Below are positions 44,161 through 58,335 of a DNA stretch of 64,000 bases, piece after piece; position 1 is the stretch's first letter, and every line of letters starts with the position of its first letter. The stretch covers positions 12,391,001 through 12,455,000 of the forward strand of contig OU015541.1 in assembly GCA_907165065.1 (NCBI GenBank), in the 5' to 3' direction. The DNA comes from Caprimulgus europaeus. Taxonomy: Eukaryota > Chordata > Aves > Caprimulgiformes > Caprimulgidae. A program made the position numbers and the translations under genes. The notes beneath the pieces were generated by a model. That model ran no database searches. It was not told the origin of the DNA and was given only the letters and a program-made list of their open reading frames with translations.

Positions 44161-47100
44161 CAGAGCCCCCCCGCTGCCCAGCTGTCTGGGGTGGACTGGT
44201 CCTGCTTGAGGCTTGGAAAATCTCTGTCTTTTTATTTTCCTTGACAGCTAAGGGTTTGTAGTAGTCTGGGTGAGTGAGGAGGTGGTAGGGTTCCTGCTTT
44301 GTCCTTTTGTTGGTGGTGAGCAGGAGCTGAGCTTGTTTGCTGCAGCAGAGCAGTGATACCCCTGGTGCTGATCAACCCCTTCCCGACTTACCCGCGTCTC
44401 CCTGGTTTGTGGAGCTGAGCTGGTGCTCCCACTCCAAAGCATCCTGTGGGGCTAGGGCTTGAATTAGCTGTTGCTTTCCTTGAAAAGCTCATAAACAGCA
44501 AGTCAAAGGAAGGGGAAGAACCCAAATCTGATGTAGCTGGGACCCCTGAGACCCTCCACCAGCAGGAGCGGTGACAGAGCCCTGTGTTGAGTGAAGGGGA
44601 CAAGGCTGGTGAGTTGCAAAGGCTGGACTTTGTTTTCTTTTATTATAAATGTCATTACAACCTTGAACACATCACTGGCCCTCTCAGCATCTCTGGTAGC
44701 ATGTGTAGAATAGGTTAATAATATCTCTTTGGTTTTATTTTGGTCTGTGTGTATTATAAGATCCCTTGCAGGACTATGTGTCTATATAAAGGGACAGCAG
44801 ATTTGGTTAAACCTTCTGGCCTGTAGTAAAATACAAGAAAATGTACAACAGCCTTGGAAAGAAACTCAGACAGTGACAGAGGCCTCTTCACAATCATCTG
44901 GAAATCACCAGTGTATACTCTCCACCCCAGTACAGTGGTGTGGGTGTACAAATAAACCTTTTAATTTTACTTTAAAACTTCACACTAAGGCTTGTTTTTT
45001 TTTTTTTAAAGAGGCTAAAAAAGTCAAATATGTGCAGGTCCTGACAGTCACCCACACTCCCATGTAAACCTCCAGCCAGTTCTCGAGTAACTGTTTTGTT
45101 TTAAAACTGATTTTTTTTGTTTGTTTGTTTTAATGAGGTCTGTATCCCGTTGTTAGTAAGGGTAATGTGTGGGGAGGTGGTGCAAGATTGATGACGTTTT
45201 CAAGAATGAACTTGTGTGTTTTTAAGTAGTTAAGGTTGCAAGTGATAGCTGAGGAGTTATTTGGCAAACAATTTCATTTGATACAGTGTATGTGGGCTTG
45301 AATTTGGGAGAAACTGCTTTGTTTAAAACAAAACCCTTTTCCATAGGGATGAGAAGATTATTTCAGTGGCATGTTTTTATTTAGAAGGCTCAAGGCACTG
45401 CTCATGAATTTCAGAACCATTCAGCATCACAAGTCATTTTCTCCAGGAAATCTTTCCCGCTGCATCCTTAACCCCCCTCCGAGCCCTGATCTGGGAATTG
45501 CTGCTATCAGCTGCCTGCAGTGTTCAGCTCCCGGCTTATCTTCTCCTGACACAGAAGGACACTGCCAACTGCTAATCAGCCTGGAGCCCACAGATCTCCC
45601 AGAGACATCAGCAGCATCTGCACTGTCCCCTCTTGCGTTCTCATGGTGTTGTGGGGGGAAGCATCCTTTATGATCTGCAATTTCCCTCAGCCTAAAAACT
45701 GAAGCACAATTTATTGTGCTCATTGAGTTGCTACAGTGATATTTAGCTGAATCTTATTTTTAAGCACAGAGCTACTTAAATTTGGAGTTCCAGGGCATAC
45801 AGTTATCCACTTTGTCTTCAAACATTGGAGTCAGACTGGCACCAGTATCACCAGCATTTGTTCCATGGTGCTGGGTGGTGAAGCACTGCTTCCACCCTGG
45901 CTTTGTCACTGCTGCAAATGGGGATGTGCTGCAAATCCTGCTCCCTTGGAGCCCCAGGCTGGTTGTTGGCTGCTTGGTATCACCTCTGGGTCACCCTCCT
46001 CGTTAGTGCTGAGTAATTATGTGGTGACCTGGTTCTGGGGTGTGGGTGTCCCACAGAGCTCGGTCAGCACCTCTGCAGGTGCCAGGGGTCTGGTATGGCA
46101 AACTGGAATTCCTCAGCAAAGGAGAAAAGAAAAGATGCTGCAGCAAGAACCACACCCTCTGCAGGATAGGCCAAATTGTGATTTGGTCCATCATCCAGGC
46201 AGGTATTTTGAACTGGAGTATCTAACCTGTGCTAAGTGCACCCTTTCAAGTCTCTACTGATCTCGATGTTCCTCAGATTATTTAGTTAAAAAAAAAACAA
46301 ACCACACAACAAACCCCAGCTTTTCTTTCAGTATTCCTGTTGTCACTCCTATTCCTTCTGCTGCTCTGGCTGCCTTTGCTTGGGGCATTAATATCACAGT
46401 TATCACTGTGCCAAAATGTGGCAGGAATAGCAAGTGATTCTGCAGGAGTGTGGGGGCAGAGGAGGACTTGAGGTCCTGGGACTGGCGGTGTCTAGGGAGA
46501 GTTTGGCTGATGAAACTAAGCATGTGTTTGGTGTTTCTGTGATTTTACTGGGAAAATCAGGTAATATGTGCAGGTAAACCTCCAGCTCTAAGTTCTGTGC
46601 AATGTTTTCTGTCCTTAAATGATCTGAAGTCGGATGGTACAGCCTGTGGTGTTGGGCTGTGAAAGCTCCAGGCACTGGTGAGCAATGCAGCACTGGTGTG
46701 GTTGGAGACCTGCAGTTGGGTGATGCTCAGCTCCATCGTGAGGACAAGGCAATGACATCTGCTTTGTTTTACAGGTCTTGTGTGACTCGTTCCAACGAAT
46801 TTTCCAACATGCCTTTGTGGCTAATGAAAGCCAGCATGTGCCTGTGGTGAGGTTTAGCCTGGCTGTGCTAGACCCCAGCCTCCACCCTTCTGTGTCTTGT
46901 TATTTAATGTTAGCAAACAAGGTCAAAGGCACAATAACTCCCCTCTCCTTTTTTTTTTCACAACTCTTCTGCTGTAATTTTTAGAAGCCAGGCATGTGTG
47001 AGATCAGGCAAAGGTTAAATTGCAAGGCTCTCTTAGCCAGTAAAAGCTGTGACTCCTAGCCTGAGGCAAGGGTACCTCACCTGAGCTGTTACATTGCTTG

Positions 47101-47918
47101 TTAGGTTCTGGTTTTTCATAGGCTAAACACACTGACAGCATAACCTCCCCCTCCTTGTTTGCTGTGAGGAGTGATGGCTTTTAGTCAATCTGTGTAAACC
47201 TGACCTAACACATCCTGGTAATGTGTTATCCATAACCCATCCAACATCAGGCAGCCAAAAAATAGGTGGCATTGTCCACTTTTACTGAGTTATACCAAGA
47301 AGTGGTTTGTCTCTCTGCATCTAGTGTCTGGTGAGTGGGAACTGTGAATTATTAGATGTCTTTTCAGATTTATGCCACTGCAGGTGAACAAGACTTGTGT
47401 TTCTCACGTGTGTGTACACAGTGTTGACTCATGACACGGCTGTGAGTGTTGGCTGCCTCTGCTTCGTAAAGGAGTTGAGAAAATTTAACTTCCATCATGT
47501 AAGTTCCCCCACATTGGAATTTATACAAATGCAACCTGAAGGCATCTTGCTGGAGGCACCTGAGATGGCAGGTCTGCTGGGGTGTGCTGACAGACTGAGG
47601 AGGAACCTGTAACTGGGTAACATCACAGACTTCACAGGTCCTGACAAGCCTTTATAGGACTTTTCATATAAAAAGAAGATGAAGTTGCAGCTCAGTAAGC
47701 TGCCACCTTAAAACTGCAAAGTAGGACCATCCGTATGGACCATCTGGCAGCCCCAACCCAGTCGCTGAGCCTGCAGGGCTGTGCTCAGCCACACGTGGAG
47801 GGAAACCACGCGTAAACAAAAGCATTGCTCATTTCATCAGCAGGGACAGTGCTTAAATATGACAAAGGGTTTTTTATAGTCACAGTCACCTTCTATGAAA
47901 TGTATTATAGTTATTTTT
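44161..47918. other. intergenic, no gene seen
   Basis: Open frames up to about 130 codons lack domains. Poly(T), poly(A) and A/C-rich tracts occur near 44996-45007, 45110-45131 and 46288-46315. Confidence 0.5.
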
Positions 47919-47981
47919 TCTCCATGGTGATGTAGGCAGACCTCATGATGTAGGCAGTTCTCCATGATGTAGGCAGACCTC
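47919..47981. repeat. short imperfect tandem repeat, three copies
   Basis: 'atgatgtaggcag' followed by 'acctc' or 'ttctcc' occurs three times in succession with small changes. It also accounts for the repetitive HHEVCLHHHG text of a minus-strand open frame. Confidence 0.85.
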
Positions 47982-48559
47982 ACCTCTACAACATGCTGTG
48001 TTTTTCTCCACCCTGCGTAGATGTTGTGTGCTCCATTTTCTGGTCCCATATCTGATGATGAAGGTAGCAGTTTCTCTACCTGATCCTTCTAGATTTCCTG
48101 AATGTAGATTAGATTTGTAAGCAAGGAGGAAAATTACAAAACATCCAACAATGTTGCTGGTGTCTTAAATACTCTTTGAGATACAGCTCAACAGAGCTGT
48201 ATATCCACAGATATGGCTGTCATGTTTCTGCCTATTCCTTCTAGGCATCATTGTCTGATGTATTCATAAAATAAATATTTTGGTAATCAGTCCCCACATA
48301 CTGCTAGAGAACAGCTCTAAGCTGCTTTAAAAAGCTCCAAGACCCATTTTTGCTATGAGTGCCATGGTGGAAGTGCAGGCTGTAGCCACCTGGTTCAGTA
48401 GCCACCTTCTAGGTGACTTATTGTCTTTTGGCTGCCAAATTAAAATATGTGGGAGCCCAAAGGAGCCAGAATTAAAGCTGTCAGCATCTAAGGTGAATTT
48501 TGGAAGAAACAGTTGATCTTTCTTTCCCTCACATGAACTGCTTACTTCTCTGGTGTCTG

Positions 48560-48900
48560 CACAACATAAGCCCCTGCAGACACAAAACAATCTTTGCTTT
48601 CACATTGGGATTCAGATAAACAAAGGCATCATCAGCTACCCCCAGAGAGGCTGGGCTGTAATTGAGGTTATTAGCTTTGCTGTTTTTCAGAGTGTGGAGC
48701 AGGCTGGCAAGAAGCCAACCCCTCCCTGTGCCAACAGCATCTCCGCTGCTCCTACAATTGCTGCCTTAAATGCATCCCGACCGGCCCCCGCCTCCTCTGC
48801 TTCCTCTTCCCCAGACTGCCAATCCCCTTCTCACCAGGGAGCTTTTGAAATGACAGTGTGTCTGCTTAAAAATAGAATGAAATTTTAATGACTGCAAAAT
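48560..48900. promoter_or_regulatory. candidate conserved non-coding element
   Basis: Unique sequence with 'gctgtaattgaggttattag' and 'gaaattttaatgactgcaaa' cores flanks a C-rich, CpG-containing stretch. No repeat or gene is recognised. The antisense open frames across it (for example 48766-49413) have no domain. Confidence 0.18.
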
Positions 48901-51214
48901 ATCCCCCTTTCCACCCAATTGCCCTCTGGAGGAAGGGGAGGGTTGGGATCTTGGGGAATGTCCGACAGCTATGATGCAGAGTGAACACCTCTCACCTGCT
49001 CTGCCAGGGCTGGGTGGTGGTAGGGAGGGGAAAAGAAATAAAGTAGATATTTTAATTAACCAAAATAATTTTGAATTGCCTTTTAGTGTTGGGGACAGAG
49101 AAATGTGGCCAGGGAATAATTTGTTTGACTTGGTGGTGGCATACACAGGCAACTGACTCTGTTGGTGTGGTTGTGGTGCAGCTGGTGTCTGAACACTGGA
49201 CGTGTTTGGGGCTCTGAGCAGCACTGCCACGTCTGCCCAACCCTGGGCACAGTGGGAGAGCCAGACTGGCAGGAACCAGGCGATCACCATCAAAGCTTTG
49301 TGATGGAATCCCATGCAGGTGTGTGAGCAGAGCCACCACACTGGCACCCCTGGACCTTGCCACTGGCTTTTGGAGGGAGCTTGGTGCTGTGGTAGCCAGC
49401 AGAGGCTGGTCAATCAGCCTGCTCACTGTGCTCAGTCTAGATTGGATTTGTCACTTGTCCCTGAGTTTGCCCTTGGGAAAACACCGTGTTAGAACACTTG
49501 GTGCTTGTGTTCACTGAACCACTGTGTTGCTTCCTCCACTGCTCCAGAGACCACTGTGCTGTAACACCTCCCAGCCTTTCTCCTGGTAGTGTCTTGTGCC
49601 CTATTTAATCATTGCTAAAATAAATGATTTGGAGGCACTGGATTAAAGAGTAAATCGATAGCAAAGCAGCATGTCTTACCAAGATGGGGACCAGGAAGCA
49701 AAATAACCAGAGGTGTTACTGTCCTCATAGGGTTACTGCTGGAAGAAGTTATCTCTGCAGCAGAGCTCTGCGATGACCTTCCACATGTGAAATCCTCCTG
49801 GAGAGTTACAAACTCCAAGCACTTTCTGCTCAGGGTTAATAAAAGGCTTTTCCCTGCCTGTATATCCTTGCTCTGAAGGCTGCAGAAGAACTCAAACCTG
49901 GAGCATCTGCCCCAGGAGCCTAGGGTGGGTTCAGAGCCCCCAGCCTCCTCCCAGGGACCTGTCTGCTCAATTGGTGGCCACCAGCAGCAGAGCTGGTGTG
50001 GTCCCATGGCCAAGATGGGGTGGCCAGAGATGAGTTGAGATGATTCACCCCAAGAACTGAATTTGTCACATGATATCTCATCCTGGTGGCTGCTGGGGAA
50101 GTCATAGGGAATCCCAGAGGTTACATGGCTGCTGCTCCACCAGGTACGTGCCAGGTCAGCAGGAGCCTCAGCCCTGCACAGGACAGCAATCACATCACCC
50201 TGGTGGGATTTCCCTCCTTTCTCTACAAAACCCCTGCGATCAACAAGCACTTTCTAGCCCTGTGTTTGCTCACAACCAGAAAAGATGAAGTTTTTTTTCT
50301 CTGCTCGATGACTTTATAGATTAATGTGCCATTTCTGACTGCTGTAATTTGATGAGGAAAACGAGGTATGGGCATCTCTAAATTAGTGATGGGTGCTTTA
50401 TAAATGTCTAGATACCTAAAAATAGCTGCAGAAGACAGTGCTGCTGGTACATTTTCAGCAAGCAATGAAAGCTTTCCCAGAAATGCTCGAGGGAATAGCA
50501 GACTTTTCGTTTAAGGCTGTATTATTTAATTGGATAATCTGATTAAATATATAGGTTATGTGAGGACCTGATGCAATCCCCTTTAGAAACTGCTGCATAT
50601 ACATGAAAATGGCATAACAACCCATTGTAAGCAAGGGAGAGTTACAAGGAATGCTGGCTTTGACGTAATTGCTCTGGAGAAATTGGTGGCAGATGTGTTG
50701 TGCTGCTCTTTGGATAAAAGGGCTGTTTCCTCCCAGATGAATCAGTTTATGAACTACAGTGATTTGTCTTTTGCCAAAATAATTGATTAAGTCTGAGTCA
50801 TTGATACTGAGTATTTTGTTTGAGTTTCCTTGTTTCCTTTAGCATGTGCTTGATTTACATCCAACATGCCAAATGCACACACTTGTGTGCTGGCTCTGCT
50901 GTGTGAATAGGACTAAGGGAAAGCTGCTGAAGCTGCCACGAGCTCCCCGTGGCTTTGGCAGCAGTCACACCAGTGCTGTGAGTTGGGTAAGCTGAATATA
51001 TTTAACTCAGTGCTTTTTCTGTGCCTGAGCAAGGGATTTGCCATCCCCTGCAGTTGGCTGTTTATTAGCATAACTTAATGGCTGGCTATAAATAGAAATA
51101 AAGGGAGGTGCAGACAGAGACCTGCCTTCCTCAACTATCTCTTGGGTCCTTGCCTATGATCTTCCTTTCTTCTTTTTTTTTTTTTTTCTTTTAATTTCCC
51201 CCTCTTTTCCACAG
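48901..51214. other. intergenic, no gene seen
   Basis: Two minus-strand open frames of just over 210 codons (48766-49413 and 49615-50250) were inspected. Neither shows a domain, a signal peptide or a splice framework, and I treat them as chance. The part 50470-50660 is AT-rich unique sequence with 'tatttaattggataatctga', another possible regulatory stretch. Confidence 0.45.
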
Positions 51215-51450
51215 TGATAAATAGTTAAAAGGCAATTACAATGTTAATTTGTTGTGTTAATGTGCTACAGCAGGAAGCCAAAGGGAACCGCGCTGGCCAG
51301 CGTGGAGAGCCAGTCAGTTCCCATTAACCATCCCGGCTGCCGGGGGACTCCTCTGCCACGGAGAAATGTGGAAACACAATCAGTGTCTTATCAAATCTGA
51401 CACTGAAAATGATGCAATCACGTTCAAGTGTCCCAGAAGGACCACAGCAC
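51215..51450. promoter_or_regulatory. candidate conserved non-coding element with GC palindrome
   Basis: An AT-rich half ('gcaattacaatgttaatttg') abuts a GC-rich half that has the perfect 12-base palindrome CGCTGGCCAGCG at 51291-51302 and a CCCGG-CTG-CCGGG hairpin near 51333. A 'tgatgcaatca' core follows. No repeat family is recognised. Conservation was not testable. Confidence 0.28.
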
Positions 51451-54400
51451 TGAATAAAGATAAAGCCACTCAGCCCTTCCTTTCTTCACTGGGGTCCTTG
51501 GGAAGGGAAGGATGTTATTAACCAAGCAATAAATCTCACTCCTGAGGCTTCTCGTTTTGGTTTTTTCCCCTGCAGCTCCTCAGTGATGTGAGGAAGGGGA
51601 TGGCACCCAGCAGACCACCTTGTCCCTGCGTGGAGGGTCCTCACCAGGCAGCACCACGGCCGTGAGATGCTGAGCACAGCAGCCATGGGTGAGATGGTGG
51701 GAGTGGTGTGTCACATTGTTCCTTCATGGTTGGTCTCCTCCAGCTTTGCCATTCCCTCTGTCCTTGCTCAGCAATTGCTGGAGCATTGCCCTTTGGGGAC
51801 GCAGCAAAACCTCTTGTCTTATGCTCTTCTTGCTGGCAGTGAGCTGCAGTGTGCCTGGGAGGGAGCTTTGATGCTTTTTGTGGACCACATTTGTCAAGAG
51901 GGAGTTCTAGTGGGGGACAGCCCTGGGGTTCGTGGGCTCCAGCACAGGTTACCATCCCTCCCTCAAATCTGTCCTTTTTTTCTGCTCATTTGTTAGCAAG
52001 GGGTTCAGTCCCCCTCACAGGGCTCTCGATGCTCCACCAGCAGCTGAAACCTGTGCAGATCACCAAGCCATAGTCCAGTGTATGCTGGTCCTTAAGGGGG
52101 ACAGCAGATTTTTCCTCTCTTCTCCTCCCTGTTTACTTGATGTTCCAGGTCCCCTCTGAAGGAAGGTGACAAGAAGCAGAAGGGTCAGCTTTTCTGTTCT
52201 TGAAGCTGAGAAAACTTCTCTTGTTTTCAGGTTCCTTTTTATGAAGGATGGGATTGAGGATGAGGGAAAACAATTCTCTCCAGCCTGGGGGAAGGAAACC
52301 AGTGGAATAATTTATTTCCCCCTGGCTGGTGTATGACTGAACATAACTGAGCTGCATAACTCCCCCAAGAAATAGTCACCTTTTTATTCTGGGGACAGAA
52401 CAGCGAGTGGTTTGCAATGGCAGCAAGATCTCCATGGAGAAAGCAGCAGTTAACAGCTTCTCCTCTCCATGTGCACCAGGAATCCCTTTGCCTGGACAGA
52501 TGTTGGTGGGGACATTCATTTTTCTGGCTTCATGTTTTGAAGCAATAAGGAATGGAACTATTCAACTTCCAAATATTCAAGGTGTTAGAAAAGGGCTGTG
52601 TGCCCTGTCCCCCCGAGATTGCCTTCTCCTCTGGTGGTCCCTGACCTGGTGATGTTCATTGGAATCACTTTAGCAGAATATTGGCTGAGCTGGATGTTAA
52701 CGTGAGGTTTGCAGACCCAGACCATGAGCAGACATGGTAAGGATCAGGTAAAGAGCCCAAGTCATGTATTGAAATTTTTATATATTTATTCCATTCCACC
52801 CATCCTTCCTTCTGAATGTTTACCAAGTAAAACCGTCTCCTGCAGTACTCCATATAATTTATTGAATAACAAAACACAACCTTAATCAAATGCTTTTTGG
52901 TCAGGACATATATAAGTAAGTAAACCAGTCTTCAAAACAGATGATTTGCTAATAATAGAAAAATCTCTTTTTATTGAAGTAGCTGACCTTCCAAGGAATT
53001 AAAACTCATTAGCCTCTCCCATTTAGAAAAAAAAAAAGGCTTTTAAATGTCAATTTAGAATCCATTTGAAAGCTCTCTTGAGGCCCTGTATTGCCACTTG
53101 GATCAAGTGAGAAGTCTCCCTAATAGCTGGAAAGTGCAGAAAAGCAGGAGTGATCTGGGGGGAAGTGGAATTTCTGAAATATTTTCCATTTTTTAAAATT
53201 TAAATAAATAATTGGTTACTCAATTAGCATTAAACAAACAAAAAACCCAAACCAAACAAACAAAAAAAAAACCCAACAAAAAAACCCAACACACCATCAA
53301 AATCTCTGAACTTCTATGGCTCTTGTTAAGAGGAGAGAATTAGAAATCCAAGGGGACAAATGGCACATTCCTGCTCACCACAGCCCTGGGTGCTTGCACT
53401 GTCTGCTCCCCAGAGAGGATGAATAAAAGATATTTGCATTGTAATAAATGTGGTCAAGCTGAAGAATATTTATTTTTAAAAAACTATTAATTAAAGAACA
53501 CACATGGAGCTAGGGCAATATATCACAACTAGTTCACAACCCTGAGGCCTGATTTTTCAGTAGTACAGCTCTTCCAGTCTGCCATTCAAGCCAATAAGGT
53601 TTGGATTTTGAACATACCACTTGTTGCAGAATATTAAATTCCACTGGAAAAAAAAAATGCCATTCTGTGTATTTTGAGCTGACTCTACAATTAAGCACCA
53701 GACTTCATAGGTGAGATGGGAACAATGCTGCTGTGTCCTACTGAATTATTGTGCAGATATATATATATATATATATACACATACATATTAGTGTTTGGTT
53801 GCTCTGTTGGCCGTGCAAACTGGCCTGTAGTGAAACAAATACTTGTGCATTCAGAATAGTGTCTACCTTTATGTGGTGGATGAAGCTTGTGGCCAGTGAA
53901 CAGTGAAAATAAATGCAAATCTTGTTATTTATTCTCTGGTGTTACCCTTTCCCTGTGCAATGTGAAGCAGGACCCATCAAGTGTGTTGGTTGTAAGGCTG
54001 AATTTTGGATCTGTTTAAAGATGTTAAATTAAGGTTGTAGGGAACAGCTCAACTCTGATGGTTTTGGTCTCCTGCATGCTCCATTTTGCAGAGGTCACCA
54101 AGTTCTGTGGTTCTGGTTTGGGTGTATTTCCCTGCCTTTAGAGAGAAAATGGTAGGGGACTTTGCCATCTCTTGTGGCAGTGTGCTGGTGTCTACTCAGG
54201 AGGCTGTTGTTTAATATTCCTAATGCTGTGTGAGATCTTGGCTCTGTAGAACTTAGGTGTGCTGCAGTTGTGGTTTTTATTAAAACATTTCTATTTTAAA
54301 AAGTATCCTGCATGCTGTAGATGTGGTGAACACATTGGTGCCCCTTGGGGTAACTGATGAAGATGCTGCAGAGAGGTTTTCAGCTTCCTCACCTCAATCC

Positions 54401-55419
54401 TACTGCTACCCTGGAGCTAGGATGAGTAGAGAGGAGATGAGATTAGATGCTATTGCAACCCACAGTGTCCTGTGCCAGCTGTGTCACCTCCAAACGTTGT
54501 GTGCTGTGGTGTCACAGGTGGCAGGTAAGGACAACAGAGCATGGGAACAGCCCTGCTAAGGAAACCCTTGCTGTGGGAGAAGACAGGGAGTGTGGCACCA
54601 TTCCAGGGCAGGGAGATAAAATTAACTACAAACCTAGATTGAATATTGAAGTGGGGCAGCTAGTATTTAGAAAAAGGTTAATAAGGACTATCCATGTCCC
54701 ACTGACATCTGCAGAAGCAGGACTGGCTTCTCAAAAATATAAAGTAGCCTGAAAGAGAAGGGAGGTGCAGGTAGGGATGGCAGTGCATTCCTGATTTTCA
54801 ATGATGTCTTGAGATAGCTCTGTCTGTCCTCACTGTCCCTTGTCACACCTCATTTGGTACCTTGGGTCCTGCTCACTCTGTTATCATCACATTAATGAGC
54901 TTGTGCTGCTCAGACTGGTTTTTTTTCCCAGTGTCCAAAAGCACCTTTTACACAGAAGCACCTTCCAGATAAAGAGCAGGTGGCTAAAAAGACCTTTTCC
55001 ATTAGTGACCTTAATGAAATTGGTGATTGTTAACTCTGTGTTAGTATTTACCTACAAACTGAGACACCTACAGACCAAATCGTGGCTGGAGGGGTGGTGA
55101 TGGGAGGTAGCTGTTGCCTACACCTCTTCTGGTGCCTGGCTGAGGGTTGGCTGCACGTGCATAACTCAGCAGAACAAACACAGCACCAGGTTTGCCATTT
55201 TTGAGGGTGTATAATGCTGAACAGTTGTCTGACTCCGATGTGGCACCGTGAACACAGCATTTGGGTCAAAAATCAGTGTGATGCTGTAATTCTGGTTTAG
55301 TTTGGATGGGCAAAAAAAAGTAAAGGAATAAACTATGATGGCTTTTGTGTATATCCTTGCCATAAAATACTATTTAATGGTAATGTATCAGCGTAGCAGA
55401 GCAGCACAGTACGTCACTT
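51451..55419. other. intergenic, no gene seen
   Basis: Includes an A/C-rich tract at 53232-53290 (alternating runs of A and short 'ccc') and the AT microsatellite listed separately. No coding feature is recognised. Confidence 0.5.
53757..53778. repeat. (AT)n microsatellite
   Basis: About ten AT units precede 'acacatacatat'. Confidence 0.93.
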
Positions 55420-55990
55420 GGCTATTCTTTGTAAGGAATATTTTTCTCTTTATATGGCAATCTAAATGCTTTGCCATATTTGCCAAGAGAGACAGATTGT
55501 TAAAGGCCAAATAAATCCTCTCCCTCTCTTGGCACTCTGCAGTGCCACACAGCTGGTGTGAATTTTGATATTATCATCTTTCATTTTTAAAAAATTAAGC
55601 CAATTTTAAGGGAAAATTAAAAAAACCCAAACCAAAACAAAAAAATTAAGGATTTTCCACTAAGCCTAGCTCACCCCTCTTGCCCTTTAAAAATGTTATA
55701 AATAGAAAAACATCATCAACAAACTCCTTCACTGTGCAAGAGCCTAATTTCTTCCTCTCCACTGGGATCTGGTGTGTTTTTCAGACTCTGTCTGTAATTG
55801 TGCTGTATTGTGTGCGTTTTCTGCTTCACTAGTTAGTCAGATAGGCAGCAAATGGAGTCAGCTCTAGGTCAGAGAACACAAAAAGCCAACTCCTGCTGCC
55901 TCCCAATCAGGTAGTGAGATTGAATTGGGCTTCACATAATTGAAAACATTAGCAGGCTAGAAAATAAGCCAATTCTTAAACACACAAGCC
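55420..55990. promoter_or_regulatory. candidate conserved non-coding element(s)
   Basis: Two unique stretches (about 55420-55560 and 55790-55990) surround a short A/C-rich tract. The first has a partially symmetrical 'ctttatatggcaatc'/'tttgccatatttgcc' pair. The second contains 'cttcacataattgaaaacat'. The call rests on texture only. Confidence 0.18.
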
Positions 55991-58123
55991 TGAAATGCAG
56001 AAAAGAGACAAGGGCTGAGGTTCCCAAGGGGCCTGATCCGTCTCCTCCTGAAAGCAATAGAAATTCTCCCACCTCTTGCAACGGGGTCAGAGTAGGGTGT
56101 ATGGAAAGAAATACTGAGGGCACAGTGATTTAAAGGTGGAGATCAAAATATTTGACAAACAAATGATCCTGCCCCAAAACCTGGGAATAAAGTAAGATTT
56201 AGAGTTGCCATTTCTCAAACAGGAGTGCTGAGACAGAAAAACTGCAGAGTGTTTTGCTGTGATTTTTTATTTTTAAAGTGAATGAATATGGACTTTTTCT
56301 TACCTATGACTAAAGAGACACATCTTATTTGTTCAGAGCTTTTCCTTATTTCATGTCTAGAAGTTGGTTTTAGTCTATTTCCAGCAAAGAGGGAAGTATT
56401 AAAAGGCAGAAGATACCCCGCTGTTACACGCTGTGCAGTTCCCCAGCCCTCAGCTCTTCTTTAAACCAGACCTGGACCTCTCACTTCCCATAACATTGTC
56501 ACATTTTTCACCCTGGGCTCCTTTTATAAAGGAAGCACAAGTGTTGAGGGCTGTTACCTGATGTTCCAGAGGTTGACTTCACTACATACAACGTCTGCTG
56601 ACTAGTGCCTTCAGCCCAAGAAGCCACACTTGTGCATCAGACATTAGCCATGAAATTTGCTGATGGAAACTTTTTTGCTAGCCTCTCTCTTTTCCACATG
56701 AGGAGATGCACGTAGCAGGCTGAGCCTTTTTTTTTCCCCCCCTGGATATTCTGCAGCTAAGTGCAAAGCAGGGACTCTTAGAAATACAGATCCTGTACAA
56801 GATGGACATCTGCTCTGGGGACAGTCACAATTTGCCACAGCTGAGAGTGTCCACTGTCTGAACACAGCAGATCCCCTGTAGCAGGGGGTGTTTTAATGGC
56901 ATGAGGCAAGTAAATATCCCTGGATAAGTAACTAGTCCCATGCACATATGTGCACAGGATAAGGTTTCTGTATGTCCATAGCTATAAATATTTGACCTTT
57001 TGTTTCATAGCTTGCTTTATTGCCTTTGATGTCCAAGTCAGTGGTGATGGGAGATCACCTTGGCCATAGCAATGCTCAGGGGAAGAGGTTATAGTACCTT
57101 AAAGTGCTCTGGTTTTTATTTACAGCATGATACAACTATGCAGGAGGAAACCAGTGGTTCCATTTCAGGCTGGGGCTGTGTGGCAGGTAGGGCAGGGAAA
57201 ATGGTGCTCATGGGGATGGGCTGCTCTGTATGGAGCAGCTCAAAATGCCCACACTAAATCTCACCTCTGCTGTGAAAATATGGGGAATGGGGATTCAGGG
57301 AGGGAAACCTGCACCACACCTTTTTGTGCAGACAAGTTTTTTTTCTGGGGTAATTACCATATTGCTTCCCACCAAATATCACGGCATTCAGCATAAATTT
57401 GCATGTTTTACTGTGACATGCAAATATCAAGCCTCCAGGTCTGGTCTCCTCTGTGAATGCTGTGACACCAGTGGCCAATATATGCATTTTAATTAGAATT
57501 AGTTGCATGTGCTTTCCTCCAGATCTCTGTAGATCTAAGAAATGCAGAATAAAGTATGAAAGGAAAAAAATAAAATACAAATGTACGTGATGGAGCTTCC
57601 CTTATCAGGAGAGCAGCACTGGTAGATGTGCCCTTCTGGGACCTGAATGACAGAAATGATGAGGCGTGCTGAACGAAGGAGATAAGGCAAGAAATAATTC
57701 CCCATCACCTTCTGCTGCTTCAGGCCTCCTATCTACATCATCACAGCCCCTTGGTCTCTGTACACAGAGCATTTGGAGGTCCGTCACAACAATACCCATG
57801 CAGCCTCTCAGCAGCACAACAAAATGTTCTGGGTTCACTGCTCTGGGTTTCCTGAGCACAACTGTTTTGGAAGGTGTGAGTTGGAGCTGGCTGCTCCTGT
57901 TATCGGCCCCCAAAGAGCAACGTAATTCCCTGAGCAAAGGGGCAACTGGAATAAGTGTGGATGGATGTTGAGGAGTGGCTGTACCTCCAGTATCTGCCCA
58001 GTAACGTACAGAAAAGTGTCCCAGAGAGAATCTGAGGGCATAAAACAGATGAACCCAATCACACCACACTGTGTCTCCACGGGGAAAAAAAAGATGACCT
58101 GCTGTAGCCACTGTATTCATATA

Positions 58124-58166
58124 TATTATATATGTATATAAATATTTATTATATACATATATAATA
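58124..58166. repeat. perfect 18-bp AT-rich palindrome, 7-nt loop
   Basis: The arms at 58124-58141 and 58149-58166 are exact reverse complements, composed almost only of A and T with a single G and C. Such sequence can extrude as a cruciform and is prone to replication slippage. Confidence 0.93.
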
Positions 58167-58335
58167 CATTATGTCTAGGTAAAGGGCATACCCATATATT
58201 TTGCCACCTCCACATTTTAAAAGACAATTAACTTTATTATGTCTCAGGCCACAAACATGCTTCTCCCTTAACACAGTACCCTGCCGAAAGCTGTGTGCCC
58301 ATTCACAAACACCTCTTTACAATCCCAGGCTTGCT

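Noticed and set aside
48766..49413. 215-codon minus-strand open frame
   Set aside because: No recognisable domain, Trp/His/Ser-rich random-looking composition and no splice context. It is likely chance in GC-richer DNA.
49615..50250. 211-codon minus-strand open frame
   Set aside because: No domain or family resemblance and no neighbouring exons. Treated as chance pending a conservation test.
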